A program made the translations under genes and the position numbers. Shown here one piece after another: positions 32,180 to 43,870 of a stretch of 64,000 nt of DNA; the stretch's first letter is position 1, and every line of letters begins with the position of its first letter. Source of the stretch: Simmondsia chinensis (Eukaryota; Streptophyta; Magnoliopsida; Caryophyllales; Simmondsiaceae); NCBI GenBank assembly GCA_018398585.1, contig JAGTTD010000009.1, forward strand, positions 9,987,193 through 10,051,192. Reading direction: 5' to 3'. Under the pieces are notes generated by a model. The model saw nothing but the letters and a program-made list of their open reading frames with translations, ran no database searches and was not told the DNA's origin.

Positions 32180-33008
32180 TTTAAAACCGTCTACTTGAAA
32201 GAGTATGAGTTTGCCATAGCTTAGTAGGGCATACAAGTGTCGTATCCACGAGGAATGGGTTTTAAGTTCAATTCTGTTATTAATGAGTGGAGTGAATTTA
32301 AGTTTTGTTGGTGAAGTGAGTGTAAGAAATGCTTCAATTTTTTTGTTTGCTTTCTATAAATTGAGCACCAAGTAATTTTTTGATTGGGCATCAACTAAAT
32401 TTTTTAAGTAGTTCCCAAGTTTGTTTGTTTGTTTTTGTTTTTCTTTTTTATTTTTTTAAAGTAATGCCCAAGTATTTTATGAGTTGTGCCCAAGTAAATT
32501 TTTTGGAGTGGTGTCCAAAGAATGGCTCCCATGACTTGGCCTATAAATTGTGATGGTTCCTTGGTTGAAATAACAACAATCTTCTCCACTCTCTTCTCTT
32601 CACATCATAACTTATTACTAAGCAAGTTGGGGCATACTCCAACCCATCTCCCCGAAGTACACTACTGAGGTGGGTGCCATGTTAAACTCGGAGGTTGGAG
32701 TGCCATTCATCCCATTATACCTTTATGGGGGCATAAATGACTTAGGGCAGTGGATTCTCCACAGCGTGGCAATTTCTTTGGTCAATTCTCTCTCTGTTGT
32801 TGTTTGTTTAAGGTCATTTCTTTCATTAGCTTTTTGTAATCTTTGAGAACAAATTGATTGCAATATTTTGTAATCCTTCATAACAAATTGAGTGTAGTAA
32901 GAGTTACATTTTGACTACTGATTTAGCCTATTTTTCCAACGATCTAAGTCGTTTATTATAATGTGTAATCACAATATGACTTGCGCAAGCTTTATTATTG
33001 CTGATATG
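32180..33008 (+). repeat. Copia-B 5' LTR and leader (edges unresolved)
   Basis: About 830 bp without a gene. A TATA-like CCTATAAATTG lies near 32539. The sequence GGGCATACAAGTGTCGTATCCACGAGG-like text near 32230 resembles LTR starts of other plant Ty3 elements, so the first part may be a remnant of something else. I could not find a convincing primer site before gag, and with no 3' LTR to align, the LTR ends remain open. Confidence 0.5.
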
Positions 33009-33840
33009 TCTAAAACTAAGCCCTTTTATGGGAAGAATTACAAGATGCGGGCTGATAAGATAGAGTTCTTCCTAGGCCAAATGGAGGCTCATTATGCTTC
33101 ATTTAATGATAGAGCCACACCGAGGTCCAATAAAGACTTTGAGAAAGATAACCGTACTTGTAGGGGAATGCTTCTCCACCGCATGACACCACCTCTTTAT
33201 CAAATTTATAGTAATATAAAAACCACTAAGAAAATATGGGAAGCACTTCAAAATAAGTACGGTACAAACAATAGTGCTGGTAAGAAATATGTTTGTAGTA
33301 AGTGATTTTCCTTTACTATGGTTGATGAAAACCTATTCTTGATCAAATTCAAGAATATTAGACCTTGTGCACTAACATACTTCATGAGGGAATGAAATTT
33401 TGTGAGACTTTCCAAGCTAACTGTTTGATTGAAAAATTACCTCCCTCTTGGGATAGTTACTAGGCCACACTAAAACATAAGAAAAAGGACACGACACTGC
33501 AGGAATTGATTTCCCACATTAATTTGGAATATCAGAACCGAAAACAAGCCAAGGGGAAGTCTTATGAGCACTCCTCTTTGGCAGCTAACCTTGTTGAATC
33601 AAGAGCTATAGGAAAGAAAAGAAAAATTCAAGAAACTTTGGACTAAAGGTAGATCCAATGCTCGAGAGGAAGTCCCTAGCAACAAGCAAATCCAATCTCG
33701 AGGGAAGAGGAAGAGGCCAATGGACAATGTGGATGATGGCCAAAAGAAGAACAAAGGAACATGTTGGACTTGTGGCAAGACTGGCCATACCTCTAGGAAC
33801 TGTGGCAAGGGATTCGGACTTGGAAAGCACTTAAAACACG
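33009..33840 (+). pseudogene. gag: Copia-B gag
   Basis: The ATG at 33009 (MSKTKPFYGKNYKMRADKIE) starts a copia gag with the domain landmark MTPPLYQIYSNIKTTKKIWEAL. A stop at 33303 is followed by shifted frames with FLIKFKNIRP and LPPSWDSY. A zinc knuckle, CWTCGKTGHTSRNC, lies at about 33762-33803. A frameshift near 33640 and several stops inactivate it. Confidence 0.82.
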
Positions 33841-33872
33841 ATCCCTAGGCTAATATCACCAAGGAAGGAGTT

Positions 33873-34265
33873 GTGTTTGTTGCCATGATCTCTAAGGTTA
33901 ATATGGTTGGGAATATGGTTGAGTGGGTTGTAGACACTGGTGCCACGAGGCACATCTGCAGTAATAAGGACCTGTTCCTTGAATATGTGATAGCCACTGA
34001 CGGGGAGAAGGTATTCATGGGCAAATGTAGTTCGGTCTCTATATATGGCAAGGGAAAGATCCTCCTTAAAATCAACTGTAGAAAATCTCTCTGTTTGAAA
34101 ATCGTGCTGCATATTCCTGATGGGCATAGGAATATAGTCTCTGGTGTATTGTTAAATAAAGCAGGCTTTAAATTAACATTTGAATCTGACAAGTTAATCC
34201 TTACTAAGAATACAATGTTTGTAGGGAAAAGCTTTGTAATTGTGGTCTGTTTTTACTTAATGTGA
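33873..34265 (+). pseudogene. Copia-B protease
   Basis: 130 codons open, in phase with the end of gag. The aspartic protease site is WVVDTGATRHIC near residue 19. Then come KVFMGKCSSVSIYGKGKILLK and KIVLHIPDGHRNIVSGVLLNKAGFK, the copia protease body and its end. It leads into the GAG-pre-integrase region near 34300 (ARL..), where stops accumulate. Confidence 0.88.
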
Positions 34266-34992
34266 TGAATGAGAATGCATCTACTTCAGTGTATATTGTT
34301 GAGTCTTTGGATTTGTGGCTTGCTAGGCTTTGACATGTAAATTATAACTCAGTTAAGAAACTTAAACAAATAAGTTCGATTCCTAATTGTGATTTAACCG
34401 AACAAAACAAACGTGAAATATGTGTCGAGGCCAAACATCCAAAGAAATTATTTAATAAATCAGTTGAAAGGATTTCGAGCCTGTTTGAGTTAGTACATTC
34501 TGACCTAGATGACTTTAAGAGCACCACGAGTAGAGGTGGTGAGAGATATTACATCACATTTGTAGATGACCACTCGAGATTCACTAAGGTGTATCTCCTA
34601 AGTATAAAAGATGAGGCTGAGGAAATATTTCTGAAATATGAAGCTGAGGCTGATAACCGACCAAACCGCAGGATCAAGAGGATTAGAGCTGATAGAGGAG
34701 GTGAGTATGATACTACATTTCTCAAGAAACATTGTAAAAAACTTGGGCATAATTCATGAAGTCTCAGCCCCTTGCACACCTCAACAAAATGGGATAACTG
34801 AAAGGGAAAATAAGACCCTTAAGGGCATGATGAACGCTATGATAATTAGCTACAGCCTATCCTCGAGCTTGTGGGGGGAGGCTATGTTATCTGCCTGTCA
34901 TGTACTAAATAGGGTTCCACTTAAAAAGTTAGATAAGGCCCCTTATGAATTATGGAAGGGCTACCCACATAACCTGAAATACCTTGTCTAGC
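34266..34992 (+). pseudogene. Copia-B integrase
   Basis: After a degraded zinc region, the core reads LVHSDLDDFKSTTSRGGERYYITFVDDHSRFTKVYLL, with the first catalytic Asp at about 34503. The RADRGGEYD segment follows (second Asp), then a frameshift near 34740. After it come CTPQQNGITERENKTLKGM (Glu) and LWGEAMLSACHVLNRVP, with APYELWKGY at the end. Typical copia integrase; two frames and several stops. Confidence 0.88.
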
Positions 34993-36521
34993 TAAAGAAG
35001 GAATTCCCGAGTTTAAAAAAGTAAAATTAGTCCCAAAATTGTAGATGCTATCTTTGTTGGTTATGCCACGAATGGTGCTGCATATAGATTTATGCTTTTA
35101 AATGACTCAAGCCCTAGGCCTGGTAAGATTGTGGAATCTCAAGATGCTAAGTTCTTTGAGAATAAGTTTCCGATGAAAGAATCTGCATGCTTCATTACCT
35201 AATTTTATTCCTGTTGCATCGGCTTCATCATCTATTCATGTGCCTCCAAGCTCGAGACTCAAGAACTTAGAAGAAGTAAGAGGGTTCGAACTGAGACTAG
35301 TTTTGGACCAAACTTCATAACTGCATTCTTGTCTAAATGCCATGAATTTGATGAACATGTTCTGAGTGGAATCATGCTTGAAGAAGATCCCAAAACATAT
35401 GATGAGGCTATGAGAACCATAGATGCTCCTTTTTTTGAGAGAAGCCATAAGTAATGAACTTCACTTTATGACAAGTAATAACACTTAGGTGTTACTGGAC
35501 CTTCCTAGTGGATGCAAAACCATAGGCTGTGAGTGCGTGTTTAGAAAGAAATTAGGGACTGATGGGTCCATAGGGAGGTTTAAGGCCAAGCTAATGGCTA
35601 AAGGATACACCCAGAAAAAAAAAGAAAAGATTTCTTTGACACTTATTCACCCGTAACTAAGATTGCCACTGTAAGAGCCCGAATAGCTCTAGCGTCCATA
35701 CATAACCTTGTAGTACACCAAATGAACGTCAAAACTACCTCTCTGAAAGACGACCTTGAGGAATAAATTTATATGGAACAACCCAAGGGGTTTGAGGTGC
35801 CTAGTATGGAGCACAAAGTAAGAAAACTAGTAAAGTCTTTGTATGGACTTAAATAAGCTCCCAAACAATGGCATCAAAAACTTGACTGTACCCTGGTCAC
35901 GCATGATTTTGTAGTAACAGTGGCGATGCATGTGTGTATTCAAAGCATGTTGATAATGATTATGTGATTATCTGTATGTATGTTGATGACATGCTTATCT
36001 TCGGAACGAGTGTGAAAATTTTTAATGATACTAAGTCTTTCTTGAGCGCATGTTTTGATATAAAAGATCTAGGTGAGGCCAATGTCATGCCTGGTGTTAA
36101 ATTACTAGAACACCTTAAGGTTTGACCTTGAGTCAATCCCATTACGTTGAGAAAATATTAAGAAAGTTTGGTCACTTTGATGACATACCAGCTAAAACTC
36201 CATATGACCCTAGTGTCCATTTGAAAAGAAATACAAGAGATAGTGTATCACAGGCTGAGTACGCGAAGAGAATTGGTAGAGTGATGTTCTTAATGAACTA
36301 CACTCGTCCTGATATTACTTATATTGTTAGTAGACTTAGCCGTTACACCCATAATCCTAGTGATGAGCACTAGAGTGCATTGAAAAGGATGTTAAGGTAC
36401 CTTAACAGTATTGTGAGCTAGGGTTCACACTATAAAAGATTCACTGCTATATTAGAGGGATATTGTGATGCTAATTAGGTGTGTGATTGTGATGAAATTC
36501 ATTACACAAGTGGCAATGTAT
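34993..36521 (+). pseudogene. Copia-B reverse transcriptase and start of RNase H
   Basis: Starts with a linker, then CVFRKKLGTDGSIGRFKAKLMAKGYTQ near 35540. A badly broken middle follows, then CMYVDDMLIFGT (catalytic YVDD) at about 35975 and SHYVEKILRKFGHF. PYDPSVHLKRN and NYTRPDITYIVSRLSRYTHNPS follow, then the RNase H start (YCDAN, then YTSGNVF). It is cut at 36521 by element B. Confidence 0.87.
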
Positions 36522-37030
36522 TTGTTACAAACCGAGAATTCGAGGCCTGAATTTAATTGGGCTTTTTGGCGGGAAACATCTGGAGGGAAGATTTAAGCTA
36601 TTAAATCTGTTAAATTTGGTTCTGTGCCGCTGCGTTGGCTGTGCTGCTGCTGCTGGTTGCTGGTTGCTGTTTTGGCGTAAATAAATGGCTTGCATATTAG
36701 TTAGATTAGTTTTTAGAGTTTTCTAGATGTTTCTTCTAATAAGATGTGTAGTATGATGTCTTGATTCATTGTAAGGCTAGCTTAAGAGCTTATAAATAGG
36801 AGATGAATGTAATGATCAGAATTAATCAATGAAATATAATCTGAATTCCTTTTAGAATTCTCTCTCAATTCTCATCTCTTTCTCTATTTCTCATCTCCTT
36901 TCCCTTCTGTCACTCTTCTAACTCTAAACCCTTCTTTCTCATCTAAACTCTATATTCTTTCTCATCCCAAACTCTCAATCCTATCAAAATTATATTAGCT
37001 TATGTTCAGGAATCAAGCCCGAGCGTAACA
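36522..37030 (+). repeat. Element B 5' LTR
   Basis: TGTTACAAACCGAGAATTC to GAGCGTAACA. It contains a GCTGCTGCTGCTGG run with a duplicated GGTTGCT unit, a TATA box at about 36791 (TATAAATAGG) and a CTCTC/TTTCTCATC-rich U5. Confidence 0.92.
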
Positions 37031-37032
37031 AT

Positions 37033-37045
37033 TGGTATCAGAGCC
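37033..37045 (+). other. Primer binding site, initiator-Met tRNA
   Basis: TGGTATCAGAGCC, two bases after the element B 5' LTR; identical to the site in element A and in the Reina-like element. Confidence 0.95.
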
Positions 37046-37970
37046 TTGTTCCAATCGAGTGCGTAAACAAATTTTTAAAAAAAAAGAGAAAAAAAAATTC
37101 AGAAAAATTGGTTCAGTGGTGAATTTTGAAGTGTCGGTGCAGAATCCAGTGAGCAAAGTGCTACAGAATTGAAATCAGATTGAAGCAGATTTTTGTTATA
37201 AAAATCAGAACAGCCTTAAGACAATTCAATCAAGATCGATTCAGATTTTGATCTTGAACATTTTGGAAAATTGTAGATCACATTTGAAGGTTGTATTGCT
37301 GACTTATTCAATTCAGCATTGTTCAAATTCAAGGCAAGCAAATCAGTTGCTGAAGCTTATTGATCTTGAACAAATAATCATCCGATCGATTGGAGAAGAA
37401 GTTTAAGGTGAGCTAATTGATCCACATTGCACTTGACCATCATCAAAAGACCAGAAACCAGCTAAATAGAGGTTTAGTCAGGTTCTACAAATCAGAAGTT
37501 GTGCTTGAGGTAACTGCTTCCTGAAGTTGAGTACATTCGATTTTGCTCTTGTTGCTGAATTGTGTTGTAATTGCATTGTTAAGCCTAAACCTAGTAAGAA
37601 CTCATACGAATCGGTGTTTGATTCTAAGAATTATATGATTTGAGTGGAGAAATTGCTTAGGCGAAAATCTGTCAGCCTAGGCGAAATTCTGACAACAAAC
37701 TTGGCTCCGAAACTGTTGAAATTCGATTTCATCCTTGAAGATTGGGGTGAATCGTGTGCTTAGATCATCATTACAGACTTAAATCGAACTTATTTCAGTT
37801 TCTTAGTCTGAATTAATCAAGAAAGCCTCGCTGTCAGAAATCGTTCGAAGTTAGGGTTTGTTCGACGATTTTTTCGAAATTTATCAGTAAGGGTTTATAT
37901 TCGTTGGCGATCCTAGAACCAATAGCAAGGGATTGTTGTGCTCTGCGAATGTGCCGATTTCAGATCGAAG
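37046..37970 (+). other. Element B leader
   Basis: About 925 bp with no gene. Its last part (TTAGGGTTTGTTCGA near 37850) matches the leaders of elements A and C. It ends at the ATG at 37971. Confidence 0.7.
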
Positions 37971-39924
37971 ATGTCATTCATTGCAAATATGGTCGATGGA
38001 GGGAGAACTCGATCTGAAGCTAGTGTAAATGTTACGATCGGACCTCAGAATGCTACTAAAGAGGATCTTCGAGAATTATAGAAAAGCATTGATCAAAAGA
38101 TGGATCGAATTCTATCAATGTTGTTGGGAAAAGATGTAAAAGATGCAAAGGTGGAAGATCGGTTACAGCAAACGAAAGATAAGATTGTGAATTTGCAGGA
38201 TCCGATTAGCAAGCAAGGAGAATCATTGATTGAGCACTGGGAGGAAGCTGTAAGAAACGGTTGTTGTTGAAGATGAATTCGACCACGACAATACCGAAAT
38301 TGATGAGCACAAGCTAGAAGAACCTGAGTTTGAACAAGATGATTCTTATGAAGATTCTTTGCGAGAGTTAAGAGTCTCTTGACGATGTTGAGGTACAATA
38401 TGACATGCATCCAAAATGGGAATATGATTTTCATATCATGGGAATGTTAAAGAGTGCAAAGAGTAAAGTGAAGAGGAATCATCTTAATGACGCATTGAAA
38501 GACTTTCGGGAAACAAAGAAGATTACAAAGTAGAAATTGAAGCATAAAGTTGTGTTACAGCGTACGAGGTTTGATGATCAACAAGAACGAGCTCAAGATG
38601 CTGATCTTACTGCTGCACATGCTGGTATACAAGCTTCAGATATGTATGCTGCGGAATCTATGATTGCAACTGAAAAACTAGAGGTTACTGCTGAAATTTC
38701 GCTGAGAACATCTCCAAAGCTGTTAAGTATTACTCCTTGGCAAGCCTATACGCAGAATCGAAGCATTTTCATCACTGAGCAATGTGATCCTGTTAGAGAA
38801 TCAGTTGTCTTTGCTGCAGTACTTTTAATTACAGATCAAGATATGCTTAAGTTCACCTTTGGGCGTGCTATGGTGCTAACTCAGATCCAGAACAACATTA
38901 TATTGGATGCCTCGCAAGGTCTCTTGTGTTGGAAGAATGTTCATGAACTTAGAACAATTGAAATGCATTATCGGCATGCTGATCGGCCAGTTCGCAATGA
39001 TCTATTTCTTCATTTGAGTAGAGTTGTGACTTATCCGAGTGCAAGTTCTTGTGATAAACCTCCTTCTGATCCGGGGAGGATAGATCATGTTTATAACAAG
39101 CTGAAACTGGAGGCTGATTGGGAGGAAAGGGTAAATCGAGCTGCTATCTGTCATTACGAGTTGCATTGCTTTGCTGCATTTCTTGGTTCTGCAGCCCAAC
39201 GTATGAAGTTGGGAAGTGAACAAGAGTTGGTTGAGCTTGGTCAGAGTTGGTTTTGTATGTGGATGTTCAAACAATACAAATTTTGGATAAGATCCAAGAT
39301 GAAAGAGTTGCACCTATACTCTGATGGAATTACCTTGTGTTTTGCGACCATGATCAAGAGATATGGGTGTTGGAGCTGCATTTGGGAATGCCTTCAAGCT
39401 GAATTCGATATTTGGTTCTTTTGGTTTGAGTTTGGAAGGCCTCCCGAGATGTTAAAGGACGTCATATGCAATTTAATTGAGGCAAAGATACACGAAATCC
39501 GTAGTGTAGCTTACTACATGCATAAAACAGAATTGTATCTGCATTTGGGGAATTTCAGCGGCAAATCTGGCTTTTGAGCTGTGTTAAGGGCTACGAGAGG
39601 AGTTGTAGAGGTGTTGCTGTTGTTCGGTTTGATCAGTGTAGACCACCAGACGGTACAATACATCTATACGAGGATCATGTGATGGACAAGCATCACACTA
39701 AGGTGTTCACTGCATTTCAGAAGTGCCTTATTTCAGATGACATTTCAGCAGCAAAATGTTTCAAATGTAATTCCATGTGCAATAAGTGTTCTTCATTGTT
39801 ACAATTCTCTTCTATTCTTGAGGACAAGAATGTTTTCAAGGGGAAGAGAATGTTACAAACCGAGAATCCGAGGCTTAAATTTAATTGGGCTTTTTGCCGG
39901 GAAACATCTGGAGGGAAGATTTAA
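37971..39924 (+). pseudogene. Family-N long protein (element B copy)
   Basis: The ATG at 37971 gives MSFIANMVDGGRTRSEA, then QKMDRILSMLLGK and an acidic stretch (VVVEDEFDHD), broken by two frameshifts near 38250 and 38370. The frame 38537-39577 is open for 346 codons. It has SPKLLSITPWQ, FTFGRAMVLTQIQNNIILDA, GLLCWKNVHEL, YPSASSCDKPPSDPG, then MIKRYGCWSCIWECLQAEF and WFEFGRPPEMLKD. A further phase (39574-39924) continues the tail. Relative to element C a block between the DKPP motif and the AICHYELH segment is deleted. Unusually rich in Trp and Cys. Unknown function. Confidence 0.6.
39814..39850 (+). other. Hairpin plus polypurine tract (element B)
   Basis: Perfect 7-bp arms ATTCTTG and CAAGAAT around AGGA (39814-39831), then CAAGGGGAAGAGAA up to the 3' LTR. 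Confidence 0.85.
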
Positions 39925-40351
39925 GCTGTTAAATCTATTAAATTTGGTTCTGTGCTGCTGCGTTGGCTGCGCTGCTGCTGCTGGTTGCTGTTTTGGCGCT
40001 AATAAATGGCTTGCATATTAGTTAGATTAGTTTCTAGAGTTTTCTAGATGTTTCTTCTAATAAGATGTGTAGTATGATGCCTTGATTCATTGTAAGGCTA
40101 GCTTAAGAGCTTATAAGTAGGAGATGGATGTAATGATCAGAATTAATCAATGAAATATAATCTGAATTCCTTTTAGAATTCTCTCTCAATTCTCATCTCT
40201 TTCTCTATTTCTCATCTCCTTTCCCTTCTGTCTCTCTTCTAACTCTAAACCCTTCTTTCTCATCTAAACTCTATATTCTTTCTCATCCCAAACTTTGAAT
40301 CCTATCAAAATTATATTAGCTTATGTTCAGGAATCAAGCCCGAGCGTAACA
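39851..40351 (+). repeat. Element B 3' LTR
   Basis: 501 bp, co-linear with the 5' LTR; the GGTTGCT duplication of the 5' copy is single here. It ends GAGCGTAACA and is followed by TTATT. Confidence 0.92.
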
Positions 40352-40870
40352 TTATTTTTTCTTGCTAATTGTGCCATTTAAGGGAAATCATCTAAACAGA
40401 CATGTATTGCTAAATCAACCATGGATTCAAAATTTATTGCGCTTAAGATGGAAGGTTTAGAAGCTGAATGGCGGAGGAGTGTCCTAAGAGACATTCCATT
40501 GTGAGGGAAACCCGTATCTTCAGTGTCTGTGCACTGTATATCATGAGCAGCCATTGGGGTTTCTCAAAGTGAGGTGTATAATGACAAGCACAGCCATATT
40601 CCCCTCAGGCATGGTGTCGTGAGAAATTTGATCATGAATAATGTGATCTCACTCGAATTTGTAAGAAGTGGGAAAAATCTGGCAGATCCTCTAACAAAAG
40701 GCCTTGCAAGGAAATTGATAAATGAAACAGCAGAGGGAATGAGTCTAAAGCCCCTAAGTGTGTCCCTAATCCTGGCAGATACTCGTCTCGGGAGTTACTC
40801 TCGATGTTCAATGGGTCAAATGAAGACAGGGACCAGGAAATTTGTGATAGCCATCAAACCCTTCCCATGT
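40352..40870 (+). pseudogene. Copia-B RNase H end
   Basis: Resumes copia RNase H immediately after element B: SSKQTCIAKSTMDSKFIAL, then MEGLEAEWRR. Further on come YNDKHSHIPLRHGVVRNLI (the usual 'hIdvryHfirE' region) and LADPLTKGLARKLI. These landmarks are standard, in more than one frame because of stops and shifts. Confidence 0.85.
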
Positions 40871-41270
40871 TTGTTGTACGAGTAGTTATGGAATCTGTTG
40901 AATCTGCCATGACAGAGGTTAAGCTTAAAGCTCTTAATGTTTTCCATAGCAAGATGTGGTGGTGTGGGGCAGCACACTTAATGGACACACAGCTACTTCC
41001 ATGATGTGAGGATGAGCCTAGGGCTCTTAATGATGTCCATAGCTTTTTAAGGTGGTGTGGGGCAGCACACCTGATGGACTCACCTACGGGATTGTGAGCG
41101 TGGAAAGTCCTCCAGTCAAGAGTGTGGGTTTACTCTCTAGAGCAGTCCTGATACTAGGATTCAGATTATTTTAAGAGACCTTATATGTTCTAATCGCTGA
41201 GTGTGTTTCAGCCTCGAGAACCTCGCTCACTAATGGTTGGTTATAGGACATGCTTAGTCACTAGGTGTCG
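40871..41270 (+). other. Copia-B 3' internal sequence
   Basis: About 400 bp after pol. The phrase AAGGTGGTGTGGGGCAGCACAC appears twice (near 40955 and 41050). This is a duplicated segment of about 90 bp. No gene; the join to Tat-2 is near 41270. Confidence 0.6.
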
Positions 41271-41279
41271 ATTCAAGTC

Positions 41280-41690
41280 CAAAAGGCATTAGCATCATCT
41301 AGGGTATTTGGGAGCAGTCCATCTTAGCCACCTGTTAGTATTTTTCTGTTAAAAGACCATAGACGTTCAGAACCCTTCTTTTTGTACGAGCATTTTATGC
41401 TCTTAAGGGTGTCCTGGTACCATTTTTTTTAAGGTGTAAAGGGTATACCAATGAATATACATACAATCTTTTTCCTCTCTTTCTTCTAAATGTTCGTTTG
41501 TCTTTCTCTTTTATTTTTCTCATTGCACAAGTCATGCAGTAATGTTTACAACAAAACACATATGACTTTATTACGAACAAAACATTCACCTAACCGTTTA
41601 CATAGGCTATTTTCCAACATGACTTGCTTGAAACTTTCCTTTCCCGAATATCATACAAGCATACTTTAACATTTCAGTCTTATTTGCATC
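41280..41690 (-). other. Tat-2 post-pol spacer
   Basis: Inverse counterpart of 25379-25800 with the same GAGCATAAAATGCTC palindrome (near 41388). No gene. Confidence 0.65.
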
Positions 41691-42780
41691 CCTAAGGTGT
41701 GGTTTGCTATACGTAGTATCTTTTAAGGTTTTTTATGTTCCAGGCTCATGGTATTTTCGTACCGTTCACTCGTTCCAACTTATAACAGCCTTTTCCGAGT
41801 TTCTAGGCTACCCAGTACGGCCCTTCCCAGTTTTCCGTGACCTTACCAGCTCCTATGCCTTGCTGAGTGACACTTGCTCGGCGAAGGACAAGGTCTCCTA
41901 TTTTTACACACCTCGGATTCACATGTTGGTTGTACTATTGGGATATATATTGCTTATGAGCTACTATACGAAGCAAGGCATCTTCCTGAACCTCATCTGC
42001 TAAATATAGGAAGTGCCTTAAATATTTTCATTCTGAGAGTTATGGTAGTATTGCACATGGTAGCTAGGCTTTCTTATTTCCACTGGGATTACAGCTTTAG
42101 TGCCATAGGTTAACACAAATGGAGTTTCCCCTGTGGCTACTTGGTAAATAGTACGGTGGGCACATAGGATGCTAGGTAGTTCCTCCGCCCACCTGCCTTT
42201 GGCATCATCTATTATTCGCAGGAGCCGACTAAGTATTTGCTTGTTTTCTGCTTCTGCTTGCCCCTTACTTTGAGGGTAAGCCATAGATGTAAAGTGAAAG
42301 GCAATCTTCATATGTTGACGATACTTGCGAAATCGTGGTGAGTCAAATTGCATCCCATTGTTAGTTACAATGGCTTGATGAATTCCAAAATGGTTGATAA
42401 TGTTTTTCCACGAAAACTGGTGAGTGGTGTTATCTGTGATTTTGGCTACCACTTCAGCCCCCACCCATTACTATCAAAAATTTTCTTTGCCCGTCGGCTA
42501 GAGGGAATGCCCCCAAGATGTTCATTCCTCATTGGTCAAAGGGTATTTGATCCACGATTGGGTGCAACGGTACTACCGGGGCATGGATGAGTGGTGCGAA
42601 CCTTTGGCATTTGTCACATTTTTGTACAAGGGTGTCCGCATCTTTTTTCATGGCGGGCCAGAATTATCCCGCCCTTAACACCATCCCTGCTAACGTTCGT
42701 CTTCCAATATGAACTCCACAAATACCTTCGTGAATTTCCCTTAACACATAATTTCCTTCTTCTAAGGTCGAACATTTCAA
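41691..42780 (-). pseudogene. Tat-2 integrase
   Basis: The minus frame 42018-42464 has FGIHQAIVTNNGMQFDSPRF, YPQSKGQAEAENKQIL and LTYGTKAVIPVEI. The second catalytic Asp of VTDNG is now Asn (VTNNG). The zinc region lies to the right, at about 42700-42780 on the minus strand (TIVEMFDLRRRKLC region, broken). The C-terminal part runs to 41700 (GAGKVTENWEGPYWVA, NIKNLKRYYV). Inactive by mutation and stops. Confidence 0.85.
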
Positions 42781-43143
42781 CAATGGATGGGTGAAGGACC
42801 TCTTGTGGAGTTGCTAGTCAATTATTGCAAAGCAGACTCCTTACCTTCGCAGCCTCCACGCCTCGTTTTTATCTGTCGATTCTTTTCCTTTAAGAATGAA
42901 ATCAAAAATTGGATGCAGTTAGCCATCCTCATGCTACACCTGCATTATGTTTGTAGGTGCCTACCTGTTCAAATATTTGACGTTAGCTTCTTGCACTTGT
43001 GTATGCTCTTCTCGCTGTTCTACCGTGCGCTTGGAGCTTGCTACACAACTTAGTTCATCCACAAGTCGGTTGTCCTCTCGAGATATTCCTTGTACACTTA
43101 TGCCTTGTAACACGGGGATCGTTGTTTTGACTAGCTCAAGGTA
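42781..43143 (-). other. Tat-2 linker between RNase H and integrase
   Basis: About 360 bp of decayed pol corresponding to 23891-24279 of Tat-1. The plus-strand frames here are shadows. Confidence 0.6.
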
Positions 43144-43870
43144 CTAGGCCAAGTGAGGTTCTTTAGCCCTATATTTCTCGGTAACCTGATTTACGACTAA
43201 TTTGGAATCACTCAAGATCTCCACACATTTGGCTCCTGTGGCTCTAGCAAAATCGAGTCCTTGCAATAGCGCTTCGCACTCGGTTTCATTGTTAGTGGCC
43301 TCAAAATTTAGCCTTACCGCATACTCTGCACATTTCCCTTCAAGGTTTACCAGCACTATCCCTGCACAACAGCCCTCCTAATTTGCAGACCTATCCACAA
43401 ATACCTTCCAAGTGGGCTTTTCTTCTTGGAACATGGCTGAGTCAGGCACTTCGGAGTTGAAATCACATTCTACCAGGAAGTCCGCTAAGGCTTGGGCCTT
43501 TATAACTCGCCGAGGTTAATAATGTATATCGTGTTCCAGGAGTTCCACCGCCTATCCCAGCATCCTTCTTGAACAAATACAACTTTGAAAGCAATTTTCT
43601 AAAGGGGAGGTTAGTGAGCACTGTTATGGTATGAGATTGGAAATAAGGTCTCAATTTACGCACCGTGGTAACCAGGGCTAAGGCAATTTTCTCAATTATA
43701 GGGTACGCTTTTTTCTGGATCCTTGAGAGTCTGACTCACAAAATATACCGAAAGTTGTTGCCCTTGGCAGTCGGCTACTAACGCTGCACTTGCAGTGTTT
43801 TCAGAAACGACCAAGTAAATACTTAGATTCTCGCCTGGTGCAGGTAAGGTAACGATGGAAAGATGTGCTA
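43144..43870 (-). pseudogene. Tat-2 RNase H
   Basis: The minus frame 43144-43356 has VRLNFEATNNETECEALLQGL and KCVEILSDSKLVVNQVTEKY. The previous region (43463-43870) carries the end of the reverse transcriptase connection (HTITVLTNLPFRKLLSK, KLYLFKKDAGIG) in shifted phases. Compared with Tat-1 the RNase H is better preserved. Confidence 0.83.

Larger units (their letters stand above)
36522..40351 (+). mobile_element. Family-N non-autonomous LTR retrotransposon, element B (complete ends)
   Basis: 3830 bp with LTRs of 509 and 501 bp (TGTTACAAACC to GCGTAACA), a perfect Met-tRNA primer site, a leader, a family-N coding frame, a hairpin, a polypurine tract and a target duplication (GTATT at 36517-36521, TTATT at 40352-40356, one mismatch). 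The LTR copies differ by a few percent by eye, so insertion was fairly recent. It has no gag or pol. Compared with element C it lacks a middle part of the protein. Confidence 0.9.
32180..41270 (+). mobile_element. Copia-B: copia element, decayed and interrupted
   Basis: Copia domain order: gag with zinc knuckle, protease, integrase, reverse transcriptase, RNase H. This order (integrase before reverse transcriptase) defines copia. Family-N element B is inserted in RNase H, where a GTATT/TTATT duplication marks the site. A 5' LTR-like region precedes gag. No 3' LTR is seen before Tat-2 sequence takes over at about 41270, so the element is truncated there. Many stops and frameshifts. Confidence 0.82.

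Noticed and set aside
32180..32300. Start of an additional Athila-like LTR before Copia-B
   Set aside because: The GTGTCGTATCCACGAGG-type phrase is suggestive, but no matching second LTR, primer site or target duplication could be found, so no separate element is claimed.
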